A program made the position numbers and the translations under genes. Shown here piece after piece: positions 51,381 to 59,943 of a stretch of 64,000 bases of DNA. Source of the stretch: VRUE01 sp963807425. Lineage in GTDB: Bacteria > Actinomycetota > Thermoleophilia > Solirubrobacterales > 70-9. The notes beneath the pieces are model-generated. The model saw only the letters and a program-made list of their open reading frames with translations, searched no databases and was not told the DNA's origin. Where the stretch lies: positions 1 to 64,000 of the forward strand of contig CAWEBZ010000010.1 of NCBI GenBank assembly GCA_963807425.1. Reading direction: 5' to 3'. Each line of letters begins with the position of its first letter. Position 1 is the stretch's first letter.

Positions 51381-52955
51381 ATGAACGAGACCCGTGGCAA
51401 GAACAGCAAGCTGATCCTCGCGGCGATGATCTTCGCCGTCTCGATGACCTTCATCGACATGACGATCGTCGCGATCGCCGTGCCCAGCCTCCAGGACGAC
51501 CTCTCGCTCTCCTCGACCGGGGTGCAGTGGATCGTCAACGGCTACCTGCTCTCGCTCTCGGCCCTCTTCGCCTTCGGCGGCCGGCTCGCCGACATCGCCG
51601 GCCATCGCAGCATGGTCGTGCTCGGCGTGATCATCTTCGCCACCGCCTCGGCGCTCTGCGGCGCCACCCCCACTGGCAGCCTCGACGAGGCCTGGATCAT
51701 CACCTTCCGCGTGATCCAGGGCGCCGGCGCGGCGATCATGTTCCCGGCGGCGCTGGCGATCGTCCTCGGCGCCTTCCCGGTCCGCGAGCGCGGCCGCGCG
51801 ATGGCGATCTTCTTCGCGATCACCGGCGGCCTCACCTCGATTGGCCCGCTCGCCGGCGGCTACCTGGTCGAGATCAGCTGGCGCACGATCTTCTGGGTCA
51901 ACGTCCCGGTGGCGATCATCGCCCTGGTCCTGACCGCGATCTCCAAGCCGGGCAACGAGAAGCACCCGGCGCCGCTCGACTACCGCGGCGCCGTGCTGGT
52001 CTCAGGCGGCATGGGCCTCGCCGTGCTCGGGCTGCAGCAGTCGAGCGTCTGGGGATGGGGCAACCCGATCACCTGGATCTGCATCGCCGCCGGCATCGCC
52101 CTGCTCGCCGCCTTCGTGCTCTACGAGCTGCGGGTCGAGAACCCGCTGATCCAGATACGGACCTTTGCCGACCGTGCCTTCGCGGTCGACAACGCGATCC
52201 TCTTCCTCTTGATGATCCCCTTCATCCCGCTCTTCTTCTTCGCCAGCATGTACGCGCAGATCTCGCTCGGCGAAAGTGCCTCGGAAACCGGCCTCTACCT
52301 GCTGATCTTCTTTGCCGGCTTCGCCGTCGCCTCTCAGTACGGAGGGAGGATCCTCGACCGGGTCGGGGCGCGGCCGTCGATGATCCTCGGATGTGCCGTG
52401 GCGGCGGTCGGCTTCGCCCTCTGGGCGCAGTCGCTGCCGGATCTCTCGGTCAGCTCGCAGTGGTACTACATCGTGATCGCGGGAGCGGGCGTCGGGCTCG
52501 TGCTCAGCCCCGCCAACACCGATGCGCTCAACCGGGTGCCAGCCAGCCGCTACGGCGAGGCGACCGGGATCACCCAAACCGTGCGCAACTTCGGCTCCAG
52601 CCTCGGCATGGCGGTGCTCGGCACGATCCTGATCCTCGAGAACAAGTCGAACCTGGAGTCGACCCTCGGCGCCGAGGGCGTGCCGAAGGCGCAGGCCGAT
52701 CAGATCGCCGACTCGATCAGCCAAGGCAGCTCCAGCGACAGCGCCGGCTTCGCCGAAGTCGCAGGCGCCAGCGCCAAGCAGCTCTTCGCCGCGGTCCAGC
52801 ACGACTTCGCCCTCGCCACGCGCACCGTCTTCTACGTGATGGCCGGCGTGATGGTGCTCGCCTTCCTAGTCGCCCTGGTCGCGATGCCGGCCGGCAAGGT
52901 CGAGGAAGTCGTCGAGGAGCCCGGCCCTGCCGGAACCGCCACCGGCGACGCCTAG
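51381..52955 (+). CDS. MFS transporter, DHA2 type (second copy)
   Basis: 524 residues from ATG 51381 (an in-frame GTG at 51357 is also possible). 14 helices with FIDMTIVAIAVPSLQDDLSL (the DHA2 signature around helix 1), FGGRLADIAGHRSMVVLGVI (motif A) and VIQGAGAAIMFPAALAIVLG. The C-terminal tail is acidic (KVEEVVEEPGPAG). It probably exports drugs or lipophilic compounds. It is only distantly similar to the MFS protein at 42624. Its stop overlaps the next minus-strand stop. Confidence 0.9.
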   Translation: MNETRGKNSKLILAAMIFAVSMTFIDMTIVAIAVPSLQDDLSLSSTGVQWIVNGYLLSLSALFAFGGRLADIAGHRSMVVLGVIIFATASALCGATPTGSLDEAWIITFRVIQGAGAAIMFPAALAIVLGAFPVRERGRAMAIFFAITGGLTSIGPLAGGYLVEISWRTIFWVNVPVAIIALVLTAISKPGNEKHPAPLDYRGAVLVSGGMGLAVLGLQQSSVWGWGNPITWICIAAGIALLAAFVLYELRVENPLIQIRTFADRAFAVDNAILFLLMIPFIPLFFFASMYAQISLGESASETGLYLLIFFAGFAVASQYGGRILDRVGARPSMILGCAVAAVGFALWAQSLPDLSVSSQWYYIVIAGAGVGLVLSPANTDALNRVPASRYGEATGITQTVRNFGSSLGMAVLGTILILENKSNLESTLGAEGVPKAQADQIADSISQGSSSDSAGFAEVAGASAKQLFAAVQHDFALATRTVFYVMAGVMVLAFLVALVAMPAGKVEEVVEEPGPAGTATGDA

Positions 52956-53254
52956 AGCTGGGTCGCGATCAGGCCGATCAGTGCTGCACCGAACGCGGCA
53001 GCCATTCCGCCGCCAACTTGAATCAGGGTACGTTGAAGGGCATCAAAGCGCGTGTTCATTTCCGCCCGCAGAGAGCCAACTTCGCCACCGATCTCGCTGC
53101 GCACAGTGCTGATCTCGCTGCGCAGATCGCGCAGATCCTGATGGAGCCGTCCAAACCCTTCATCCATGCGGTGGTTGAGGTCATCGAGCCGCTCGTCTGT
53201 CCACTTGTCTCTCACCGTCTCCATCATGGCATCCTCGAAGACAGAAGGTTTCAT
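52952..53254 (-). CDS. Small coiled-coil protein with C-terminal membrane anchor
   Basis: 100 residues from ATG 53254. A long heptad-like stretch (DDLNHRMDEGFGRLHQDLRD and LRSEISTVRSEIGGEV) is followed by one helix (GGGMAAAFGAALIGLIATQL) at the extreme C-terminus, so it should be a tail-anchored coiled coil. Proteins of this DUF1640-like build are common in actinobacteria near transport genes. An internal ATG about nine codons later is also possible. The function is unknown. Confidence 0.65.
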   Translation of the reverse strand: MKPSVFEDAMMETVRDKWTDERLDDLNHRMDEGFGRLHQDLRDLRSEISTVRSEIGGEVGSLRAEMNTRFDALQRTLIQVGGGMAAAFGAALIGLIATQL

Positions 53255-53318
53255 GTGGGACGCTAAATGCAACAAGTGTGCAACGCAACGCTCACGGCCG
53301 AAACGCTAAGTTGAGCGC

Positions 53319-53915
53319 GTGAAGCTGCTCGCCTTCAGCGATCTGCACCGCGACCTCGATCAGGCGGCAAAGTTGGTCGAGATGTCGGCCAATGCCGACG
53401 TCGTGATCGGCGCCGGCGACTTCGCCTCGGTCCACGAGGGACTCGAGGAGACGATCGGCGCACTCGCGTCGATCGAGGCGCCCACGATCCTCGTGCCCGG
53501 CAACAACGAGACCGAGGAGGCGCTGCGCGAGGCGGCCTCCGAGTGGGCGGCCGCCACCGTCCTGCACGGCGGCGGCACGACGGTCGGCGGCGCCGAGTTC
53601 TACGGCCTCGGCGCCGGCGTCCCGGTCACCCCCTGGGACTGGAGCTTCGACCTCGACGATGAGGCGGCAGGCGAGATGCTCGCCGCCTGTCCCGGCGAGG
53701 CGATCCTCGTCCTCCACTCACCGCCGAAGGGCCACTGCGACAGCAACGGCGGCGGCTTGAACTTCGGCAGCACCGCCCTCCTCCGCGCGATCGAGGAGAA
53801 GAACCCCCGCCTCGCCGTCTGCGGTCACATCCACGAGTCCTGGGGCTGCGAGAGCCAGGTCGGCGGGACGCCGGTCCGCAACCTCGGCCCCGGCGGCACC
53901 TGGATCGACGTCTAG
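53319..53915 (+). CDS. Metallophosphoesterase
   Basis: 198 residues, calcineurin-like fold. All motifs are present: FSDLHRD (DxH), IGAGDFASVHEG (GD), LVPGNNETEEAL (GNxE replacing GNHE), LVLHSPPKGHCD (His) and VCGHIHESWG (GHxH). The NNE for NHE variant is common in the YfcE/Icc-like subgroup. The GTG start has TAAGTT 6 nt upstream. The substrate is unknown; a phosphodiesterase or phosphatase. Confidence 0.9.
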   Translation: MKLLAFSDLHRDLDQAAKLVEMSANADVVIGAGDFASVHEGLEETIGALASIEAPTILVPGNNETEEALREAASEWAAATVLHGGGTTVGGAEFYGLGAGVPVTPWDWSFDLDDEAAGEMLAACPGEAILVLHSPPKGHCDSNGGGLNFGSTALLRAIEEKNPRLAVCGHIHESWGCESQVGGTPVRNLGPGGTWIDV

Positions 53916-53927
53916 CGGTCCCCTCGC

Positions 53928-54632
53928 TCAGCCGAAGACGAGAACGCGGAAGCGAGTCGAGTCGATGGTCGAGCCGGGCGCGCAAGCCCCGTTGGAGTTG
54001 GTCCTCACGGTCAGGCGATTCGTAAGCGGAGAAAGTGGATCGATCTGAGGCTGGGCGCCGACGCTCTGTTCGACCTGCTTGGGGGAGGTCGATTCGGTCC
54101 AGACTTCGCCGCCGCCCACCTGCTGACCGTTGAGGCCGACCTCGAGGAAGACTCGGCAGGCACCCGCGCCCGAGCCGTCATAGGCAAGCGTCGCGGCGGT
54201 GGCACCAAAGGCGACGTTGATCTCGCCTGGTTTCTGCGTCCAGGTGGCGTCGGCAAGGGGATAGGGAACCGGTTCCGGCGTGGCGGTCACCGGCGCGGAT
54301 CCACCCGAGGGACTTGTCGCGTAGAAGACCGGGAACTGGAGGCTCGAGGGCGCGACCGAGCCGGGGCGGATCTGCTGCGAGCTCACCGCACCATCGGCAA
54401 TCTGAGCTCCATTCACCGCCCGATCGGCAATCTGGTTCGTACGCACCGCACCGACGGCAAGCTTGCCGCTGGTGATCGCCCGCTTGAAGACCTTGGCGGT
54501 GCGAACCGCCCCCGGAGCGATGTCACCGGCCTGGATCTGGGTCGCAGCGAAGGCGACACCGCCGCTGAGGGCGAGGAACAGGGCCGCGGTCGAAACGACG
54601 TTGGCGTAGGTGAGGCGAGATCTGCTTGGCAT
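53928..54632 (-). CDS. Secreted protein of Thermoleophilia-type repeat family
   Basis: 234 residues from ATG 54632. The N-terminus MPSRSRLTYANVVSTAALFL with ALSGGVAFAATQ is a signal peptide of a form I associate with a large family in Solirubrobacterales. It then has short degenerate repeats with I-x-GAVRTxxIxDRAVxGxQI character (residues 35-90), likely a left-handed or beta-helical repeat. The C-terminal domain (100-234) is beta-rich with a Cys pair (GACRVFLEVGLNGQQ and NGACAPGST). Probably cell-surface; no catalytic motif. Confidence 0.75.
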   Translation of the reverse strand: MPSRSRLTYANVVSTAALFLALSGGVAFAATQIQAGDIAPGAVRTAKVFKRAITSGKLAVGAVRTNQIADRAVNGAQIADGAVSSQQIRPGSVAPSSLQFPVFYATSPSGGSAPVTATPEPVPYPLADATWTQKPGEINVAFGATAATLAYDGSGAGACRVFLEVGLNGQQVGGGEVWTESTSPKQVEQSVGAQPQIDPLSPLTNRLTVRTNSNGACAPGSTIDSTRFRVLVFG

Positions 54633-54788
54633 GCGATCCCATTCGCCCCATCGCATCCCCTCGCCTTCCACCCAGAGAACATTGGAGCGGAACACCTTGC
54701 GACTCGCCGTTGTCCATTTCGTCGATCCCCCTGGACACGCGGCGCGCCACACTCCCCAGAAGCCGATCAAACTCAAAAATTTAACTAC

Positions 54789-54815
54789 TCATGACAGCAA
54801 TGACCTATCATGACA
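54789..54815 (+). promoter_or_regulatory. Direct repeat TCATGACA upstream of the second aldo/keto reductase
   Basis: TCATGACA at 54789-54796 and 54808-54815, each followed by (A)GCAATG, 19 bp apart and just before the ATG at 54820. The AT-rich gap 54760-54820 probably holds the promoter. The repeats could bind a regulator on nearly the same helix face. Confidence 0.4.
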
Positions 54816-54819
54816 AGCA

Positions 54820-55665
54820 ATGTATAGCGCCCACTCTGCAGTCCCCCGTCTCAGCCTCCACGACGGCATCGAGATACCGCAGCTCAGCTTCGGTGTCTTC
54901 CGGGTGCCACCAGAGAAGACCCAGGGCGCCGTCGAGCTCGCGCTCGAAGCCGGCTACCGGCATATCGACACCGCGGCCGCCTATCGCAACGAGAAGGAGG
55001 TGGGCGCAGCGCTCGCGGCCTCGGGACTGCCCCGCCAGGATTACTTCGTAACCAACAAGCTCTGGAGCTCGCAGCAGGACCACGACTTGACGCTGACGAC
55101 CTTCGAGGCGAGCCTTGACCGGCTCGGACTCGACCACGTGGACCTCTACCTACTCCACCAGCCCTTCCCGACTGAGGGCGGATTCGCCGACACCTGGCGA
55201 TCTCTCGAACGAATTCACGGAGAGGAGGCGGCGCGGACGATCGGCGTCTCCAACTTCCGCAGCGAGGATCTCGAGCTGCTGGGGCGCGAAACGGAGACCT
55301 GGCCGACGGTCAATCAGCTTGAGCTGCATCCGTATTCTCAGCAGTCCGGCCTGCGCGCCTGGCACGCCGAGCACCGGATAGCCACCGCGGCCTGGAGCCC
55401 GCTCGCGCAGGGCGATCTGCTCGACGAGGAGACGACGATCGTTCGGCTGGCCGAGTGCCACGGCAAGACGCTGACGCAGGTGATCCTGCGCTGGCACCTA
55501 CAGCTCGGCAACGTCGTCATCCCCAAGTCCATCACGCCGGAGCGGATTCGCGAGAACATCGACCTCTTCGACTTCGAGCTCTCCGACGAGGAGCTGGCTG
55601 CGATCGGGGGGCTCGACGGCAGCAACCGCAACGGCTCGGGCCTGGCGACCTTCGTCGCGCCTTAG
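54820..55665 (+). CDS. Aldo/keto reductase (paralogue)
   Basis: 281 residues. Same subgroup as the reductase at 50229: DTAAAYRNEKEVG (Asp, Tyr), VTNKLWSSQQD (Lys), LYLLHQPFPTE (His), IGVSNFRSEDL, and NVVIPKSITPERIRENIDLF. The alignment to the paralogue is close over the full length, so the two arose by duplication. Upstream is the TCATGACA repeat. The paralogues lie on opposite strands about 4 kb apart. Confidence 0.93.
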   Translation: MYSAHSAVPRLSLHDGIEIPQLSFGVFRVPPEKTQGAVELALEAGYRHIDTAAAYRNEKEVGAALAASGLPRQDYFVTNKLWSSQQDHDLTLTTFEASLDRLGLDHVDLYLLHQPFPTEGGFADTWRSLERIHGEEAARTIGVSNFRSEDLELLGRETETWPTVNQLELHPYSQQSGLRAWHAEHRIATAAWSPLAQGDLLDEETTIVRLAECHGKTLTQVILRWHLQLGNVVIPKSITPERIRENIDLFDFELSDEELAAIGGLDGSNRNGSGLATFVAP

Positions 55666-55701
55666 CTTCCACCGGCAGCCCGACTGGACCAAATTTTTAC
55701 T

Positions 55702-55730
55702 TTGGCAACTCCGCGTTGCTCAGATAATCT
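55702..55730 (+). promoter_or_regulatory. Promoter of the substrate-binding-protein pair
   Basis: TTGGCA (55702-55707), then 17 nt, then TAATCT (55725-55730): a near-consensus sigma-70-type promoter in an AT-rich gap. It predicts a start near 55737 and a leader of about 45 nt before the GTG at 55781. Confidence 0.6.
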
Positions 55731-55780
55731 TTTAGCATTCCTTTCGAGAGGTCCCGTCAACTGAGCATCCGATTTCCCCT

Positions 55781-56959
55781 GTGAAGCCGTCTCTCGCCCT
55801 GCTGGCACTTGCGCTGGTCGCCCTGGCCGGCTGTGGCAGCAATGGCAACGCAGCCGAGTCTCCTACCACCGGCCTGCCCGAAGAGATAATGATCGGTGCC
55901 GCGATCGCCAAGACGGGCTATATGGCCCCCTATGACACCAGCGTCGCAGCCGTCGAACAGCTGATCGACGAAACCAATGCAAGGGGCGGCATCGACGGTC
56001 ACATGGTGACAATGGTCCAAGCCGACACGCGCTCCGAACCTCAGCAGGCGGTCGTGGCCGCACAGCAGGTGGTGGAAAGGGGAGCCGACGTCCTTCTCTT
56101 CACTGGCGAGGCGCTGACCGCGGCTGCGTCGGCCCCGGTCGCCGAAGAAAACGATGCGCTCAACTTCACGCTCGCCGAGAACGCGCCCGGCTTCGGGCCG
56201 CCGACGACGGGCCGCCTCTCCTTCAGCGCCGCCCCGAGCCTGCTCGGCGAGGCAAGCGCCGGGGCCTCCTTCCTGCGTGACAAAGGGATCAAACGGCCGT
56301 TCCTATTCCGCGACACCTCGATTATCTACGGGAAGGCCGACTGCTCCGCCTTTCAGCAGACATGGGAGAAGCTCGGCGGCTCGATCGCGGGATCTGTCGA
56401 TTTCGAGAACAGCGACGAGTCGGTCGCAAGTCAGGTCAACGAGCTGAGAGGCGCCGACGCCGACGCGGTCGTCATGTGCTCCTACCCGCCCGGGGGCGCT
56501 GCTGCGATCAAGCAGATCCGCGCGGCAGGCATCGACATCCCGATCCTCGGACCAACCGCTTTCGATGGCACCTTCTGGCTCAAAGGCATCTCGAACACCG
56601 ATGACATCTACGTCACCTCAAACGGCTCGATCTACGATCCGCCCGACGAGGCGACAGCGAAACTGCTCGAGCGCTTCGAGCGCGCCGGCATCGACACCGA
56701 CATCTCGACCAACCTGCTGGCGGCCTATGCGGCCGGACAGCTGATCTTCGATGCGATCGAGGAAACGCACAGCGTGGACGGCAATGTGCTCGCCGATGCG
56801 CTGGAGGCCAAAGCCCACAAGACGATCATCGGCAGGACCAGGTACACCGCGGACAACCACTACCCGAATCGGATCTGGCCGGTCTACGTGTTCTCGGACG
56901 GCAGGCAGAAATTGGTGACGAAGGTCAAGCCGCAGTTCATTCCGGAGTACGGCGGCTAG
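55781..56959 (+). CDS. ABC transporter substrate-binding lipoprotein (Leu/Ile/Val-type), copy 1
   Basis: 392 residues. The signal ends in a lipobox (ALAGCGSN, Cys about residue 18), so the protein is membrane-anchored outside. IMIGAAIAKTGYMAPYDTSV then IDETNARGGIDGHMV is the start of a type I periplasmic-binding fold used by LivJ/AmiC-like receptors. The Liv-type permeases and ATPases on the other strand (59242-62661) should be its partners. The GTG start (55781) lacks a strong ribosome site. Tandem with a close copy 4 nt downstream. The ligand is not an obvious amino acid; context suggests an aromatic or other Rieske substrate. Confidence 0.9.
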   Translation: MKPSLALLALALVALAGCGSNGNAAESPTTGLPEEIMIGAAIAKTGYMAPYDTSVAAVEQLIDETNARGGIDGHMVTMVQADTRSEPQQAVVAAQQVVERGADVLLFTGEALTAAASAPVAEENDALNFTLAENAPGFGPPTTGRLSFSAAPSLLGEASAGASFLRDKGIKRPFLFRDTSIIYGKADCSAFQQTWEKLGGSIAGSVDFENSDESVASQVNELRGADADAVVMCSYPPGGAAAIKQIRAAGIDIPILGPTAFDGTFWLKGISNTDDIYVTSNGSIYDPPDEATAKLLERFERAGIDTDISTNLLAAYAAGQLIFDAIEETHSVDGNVLADALEAKAHKTIIGRTRYTADNHYPNRIWPVYVFSDGRQKLVTKVKPQFIPEYGG

Positions 56960-56963
56960 CCGA

Positions 56964-58157
56964 GTGATGTCTTCCACCAAGCCGCTCCTCGCCTTGCTGG
57001 CCCTCGCGCTGGCCGTCCTGGCCGGCTGCGGCAGCAGTGGCGACGCAGCCGAGTCTCCTACCACCGGCCTTCCCGAAGAGATAACGATCGGTGCCGCGAT
57101 CGCCAAGACGGGTTACCTCGCTCCCTACGACGGAAACATCGCTGCTATCGAACAGCTATTTCGCGAAACCAACGCGAAAGGCGGAATCGACGGACGCAGG
57201 CTGAAGATCATGCAGGTCGACAACCGCTCCGATCCCCAGCAAGCCGCGGTGGCCGCGCAGCAGGTGATCGAAGAGGGAGCGGATGTCCTCCTTTTCAGCT
57301 GTGAGGCGCTGATGGCATCCGCGGCGGCACCAGTCGCCGAAGAAAACAATGCGCTCAACTTCACCATGTGCGCCAGCGAACCCGGCTTCGGACCGCCGGC
57401 CACCGGCCGCCTCTCCTTCAGCGCCAACCCGAGCTTCCTCAGCGAGGTGAGCGCGGGGGCGTCGTTCCTGCATGGCAGGGGAGTGAAACGCCCCTTCCTC
57501 CTGCGCGATACGTCGATCGTCATGGGCAAGGTTCAATGCTCGGCATTCGAGCAGGCCTGGGAGAAGCTCGGCGGTTCGATTGCGGGAGCCGCGGATTTCA
57601 AGAACGACGACGAGTCGATCACGAGCCAGGTCAGCGAGTTGAAGGACGCCGATGCCGATGCCGTCGTCATGTGCTCCTATCCGCCAGGAGGAGCCGCGGC
57701 GATCAAGCAGATCCTCGCGGCGGGTGTCGACGTCCCGATTCTCGGCGGGAGCGCCTTCGACGGCACGTACTGGCTGAAGGGGATCCCAGACACCGGGGAC
57801 ATCTACGTCACCTCAAACGGCTCAGCCTACGACCCGCCGAACCCTGCCAGCGCGAAGCTGTTCAAGGCCCTTCAGAGAGCTGGCGTCGATACCGACGTGT
57901 CGGGCACCCTGCTCGCGTCCTATGCCGCAGGGCAACTGATCCTCGACGCAATCAGAGAAACGAACAGCGTCGACGGGAACGCTCTCGCCGACGCGCTTGA
58001 AGCGAAGTCCCACGAGACGATCGTCGGCGATATCACCTACACGAAGGACGACCACTATCCAAGCGGAGCGACCTGGCCGGTCTACGTGTACTCAGCCGGC
58101 GAGCCGAAACTGGTGACGAAGGTCAAGCCGCAGTTCATTCCCGAGTACGGCGGCTAG
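56964..58157 (+). CDS. ABC transporter substrate-binding lipoprotein, copy 2
   Basis: 397 residues (GTG 56964, or ATG 56967). Lipobox VLAGCGSS. Nearly the same architecture as the copy at 55781: AESPTTGLPEEI then IGAAIAKTGYLAPYDGNI, and the shared end KLVTKVKPQFIPEYGG. The DNA is almost identical at both ends of the repeat, so the duplication looks recent. Internal residues differ in the ligand-cleft region (e.g. LLFSCEALMASAAAPVAEEN against LLFTGEALTAAASAPVAEEN), which may have changed specificity. Transcribed with the first copy. Confidence 0.9.
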   Translation: MMSSTKPLLALLALALAVLAGCGSSGDAAESPTTGLPEEITIGAAIAKTGYLAPYDGNIAAIEQLFRETNAKGGIDGRRLKIMQVDNRSDPQQAAVAAQQVIEEGADVLLFSCEALMASAAAPVAEENNALNFTMCASEPGFGPPATGRLSFSANPSFLSEVSAGASFLHGRGVKRPFLLRDTSIVMGKVQCSAFEQAWEKLGGSIAGAADFKNDDESITSQVSELKDADADAVVMCSYPPGGAAAIKQILAAGVDVPILGGSAFDGTYWLKGIPDTGDIYVTSNGSAYDPPNPASAKLFKALQRAGVDTDVSGTLLASYAAGQLILDAIRETNSVDGNALADALEAKSHETIVGDITYTKDDHYPSGATWPVYVYSAGEPKLVTKVKPQFIPEYGG

Positions 58158-58169
58158 CCCCGGCAGCGC

Positions 58170-59207
58170 TCAGCCGGCGATCGATGCGGCCCGAACCGGA
58201 CGCTCGGCAAGCGCGCGGTCGACGAACTCGCTGAACGCCTGCCGATAGGCGAGCGTGAAGCGGTCCGCAAGCGTGTTGAGATCGGCATTCGGGTCGAGGG
58301 GCAGCTCGCGCGGCTCGAGCGCCGAGATGATCCGCACGTCCTCTGCGTAGACGCGTGCGTCATAGGCGATCAGCTTCTCGAGGCGCTCCTGGTCGAAGTT
58401 CTCGAGACCACCCTCGATCCAGTAGTGCGCCGACTCGGTCGCGCTGATGGCGCGGGCTGCATGGAGCAGGCAACGCTCGCCCTCTTCCGTGAACATCCGG
58501 GACGACGTGAAGTTGGGGGCGATCACGTGGGTGCCCATTTCTCGCAACGGACCCCAAACCGCTTCCGCGTCATCGCCGTATTCGAGCTTTCGGCGAAGCG
58601 TCACCTCGAGTCCGTTGCGCTCCGGCTCAAGCGGCTCAATCACCTCCGGAAGTAATCCCAGCGTGGCCTGGTGGACGAAAGCAAAGTGAGCGACGTCGCG
58701 GAAGTTCTCGATCATCACCCCGAAGGCAACCGGCAGCTCGAACGGCGTGCCATGGCCCCACGTCCACTCCTCGGCGTCGAACCAGGGAAGGGTGGGCAGG
58801 TCACCCAACGGCTCCTCCAGCACGGTCCAGACGAGGCCCCAGTGCTCCCGCGCCGGGAACGCCGGGGTGCGGGCGCGAGGAGGGATCTGACCCTGATCCG
58901 GCAGCGACGGGATCCGGGTGCAGGCGCCGTCATCGCCCGCCCACTCCCAGCCGTGGTACGGGCACTGGATTGACCCGCCTGCGACCTTGCCCATAGAAAG
59001 CGAGGCACCGCGGTGGGCGCAGCGGTCCGCCACCACGGCCGGCTCCCCGCTCTCGGTGAGGAAGACGGCGAGTGCTTCACCGAGGAGCACGGCTCGTTGC
59101 GGGCCGCGCTCTAGGTCCTGGAGCCTCGCGACTGGCTGCCAGCAGCGGCGCAGCGCGAGGGAGACGTCCTCGCTGGTCGGGACTCGAGATGGGCGCTCAC
59201 CAGGCAT
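58170..59207 (-). CDS. Rieske non-heme iron oxygenase, alpha-subunit type
   Basis: 345 residues. The Rieske cluster is DRCAHRGASLSMG and IQCPYHGWEW (C-x-H, C-x2-H). The catalytic iron ligands are in ENFRDVAHFAFVHQ (Asp, two His) with the bridging Asp. This is the vanillate demethylase / ketosteroid-hydroxylase-like three-gene-free type of about 350 residues. It needs a reductase, not encoded nearby. It lies 34 nt after livF in the same operon direction, so the imported ligand is probably oxygenated by it. No beta subunit is present. Confidence 0.92.
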   Translation of the reverse strand: MPGERPSRVPTSEDVSLALRRCWQPVARLQDLERGPQRAVLLGEALAVFLTESGEPAVVADRCAHRGASLSMGKVAGGSIQCPYHGWEWAGDDGACTRIPSLPDQGQIPPRARTPAFPAREHWGLVWTVLEEPLGDLPTLPWFDAEEWTWGHGTPFELPVAFGVMIENFRDVAHFAFVHQATLGLLPEVIEPLEPERNGLEVTLRRKLEYGDDAEAVWGPLREMGTHVIAPNFTSSRMFTEEGERCLLHAARAISATESAHYWIEGGLENFDQERLEKLIAYDARVYAEDVRIISALEPRELPLDPNADLNTLADRFTLAYRQAFSEFVDRALAERPVRAASIAG

Positions 59208-59241
59208 TCCTTGCCTTGATTACTTTAGAGCCCTTTTTCGT

Positions 59242-59943
59242 TCACGGCTGCCTTCCCAGGTAGGCGCGCAGGACATCGGGGTTGCGCTGCAGCTCGCTGC
59301 GCGCGCCCTGGGCGCGGATCTTGCCGGTGCTGAGCACGACACAGCGATCGGAGAAGTCGATCGTCCGGGCAGCGTTCTGCTCGACCAGCAGCATCGTCAT
59401 CCCTTCGTAGCGAAGCGTCTGCAACAGCTCGTAGATGACGTCGATCGTCTTCGGCGCGAGACCGAGCGAGGGCTCGTCGAGAATCAATAGCTTGGGCCTG
59501 CCGAGCAGGGCACGGGCGATCGCAAGCTGCTGTTGCTCTCCTCCCGAAAGGCGATCGGCACGCTGGTCGGCGCGCTTGCGCAGAATCGGGAAACGCGAGA
59601 GCGTCCGCTCCATCCAGGCGGCGCTCTCGCTGTCGCTACGTGCACCGAGCCGCAGGTTCTCCGCCACCGTGAGGGTCTTGAAGACGTGCCGGCCCTCGGG
59701 CACCAACGCCAGCCCTAGGCGGGCGATCTGCTCCGGCGCCATCCCGGTCAGAGCGCGGCCGTCAAACGCTGCCTCTCCGGCGCTCGGGTGCACCAGGCCA
59801 GAGATCGCTCGTAGGATCGAGCTCTTCCCGGCACCGTTCGGCCCGATCATCCCGACCGCTTCTCCCCGGCCGACGCTCAGGTCGACCCCGTGGACCACCT
59901 CGGTGCGTCCGTAGCTGACCCGGATCCCGCGCAGCTCAAGCAT
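59242..59943 (-). CDS. livF: Branched-chain-type ABC transporter ATP-binding protein LivF
   Basis: 233 residues. Walker A GPNGAGKSS, signature LSGGEQQQLAIARALLGRP, Walker B KLLILDEPSLGLAP, switch His region MLLVEQNA. These and the length place it as LivF. ATG 59943 overlaps the end of livMG by 8 nt (ATGCTTGA). It is the second ATPase of the heterodimer with the LivG part of the upstream fusion. Confidence 0.94.
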   Translation of the reverse strand: MLELRGIRVSYGRTEVVHGVDLSVGRGEAVGMIGPNGAGKSSILRAISGLVHPSAGEAAFDGRALTGMAPEQIARLGLALVPEGRHVFKTLTVAENLRLGARSDSESAAWMERTLSRFPILRKRADQRADRLSGGEQQQLAIARALLGRPKLLILDEPSLGLAPKTIDVIYELLQTLRYEGMTMLLVEQNAARTIDFSDRCVVLSTGKIRAQGARSELQRNPDVLRAYLGRQP

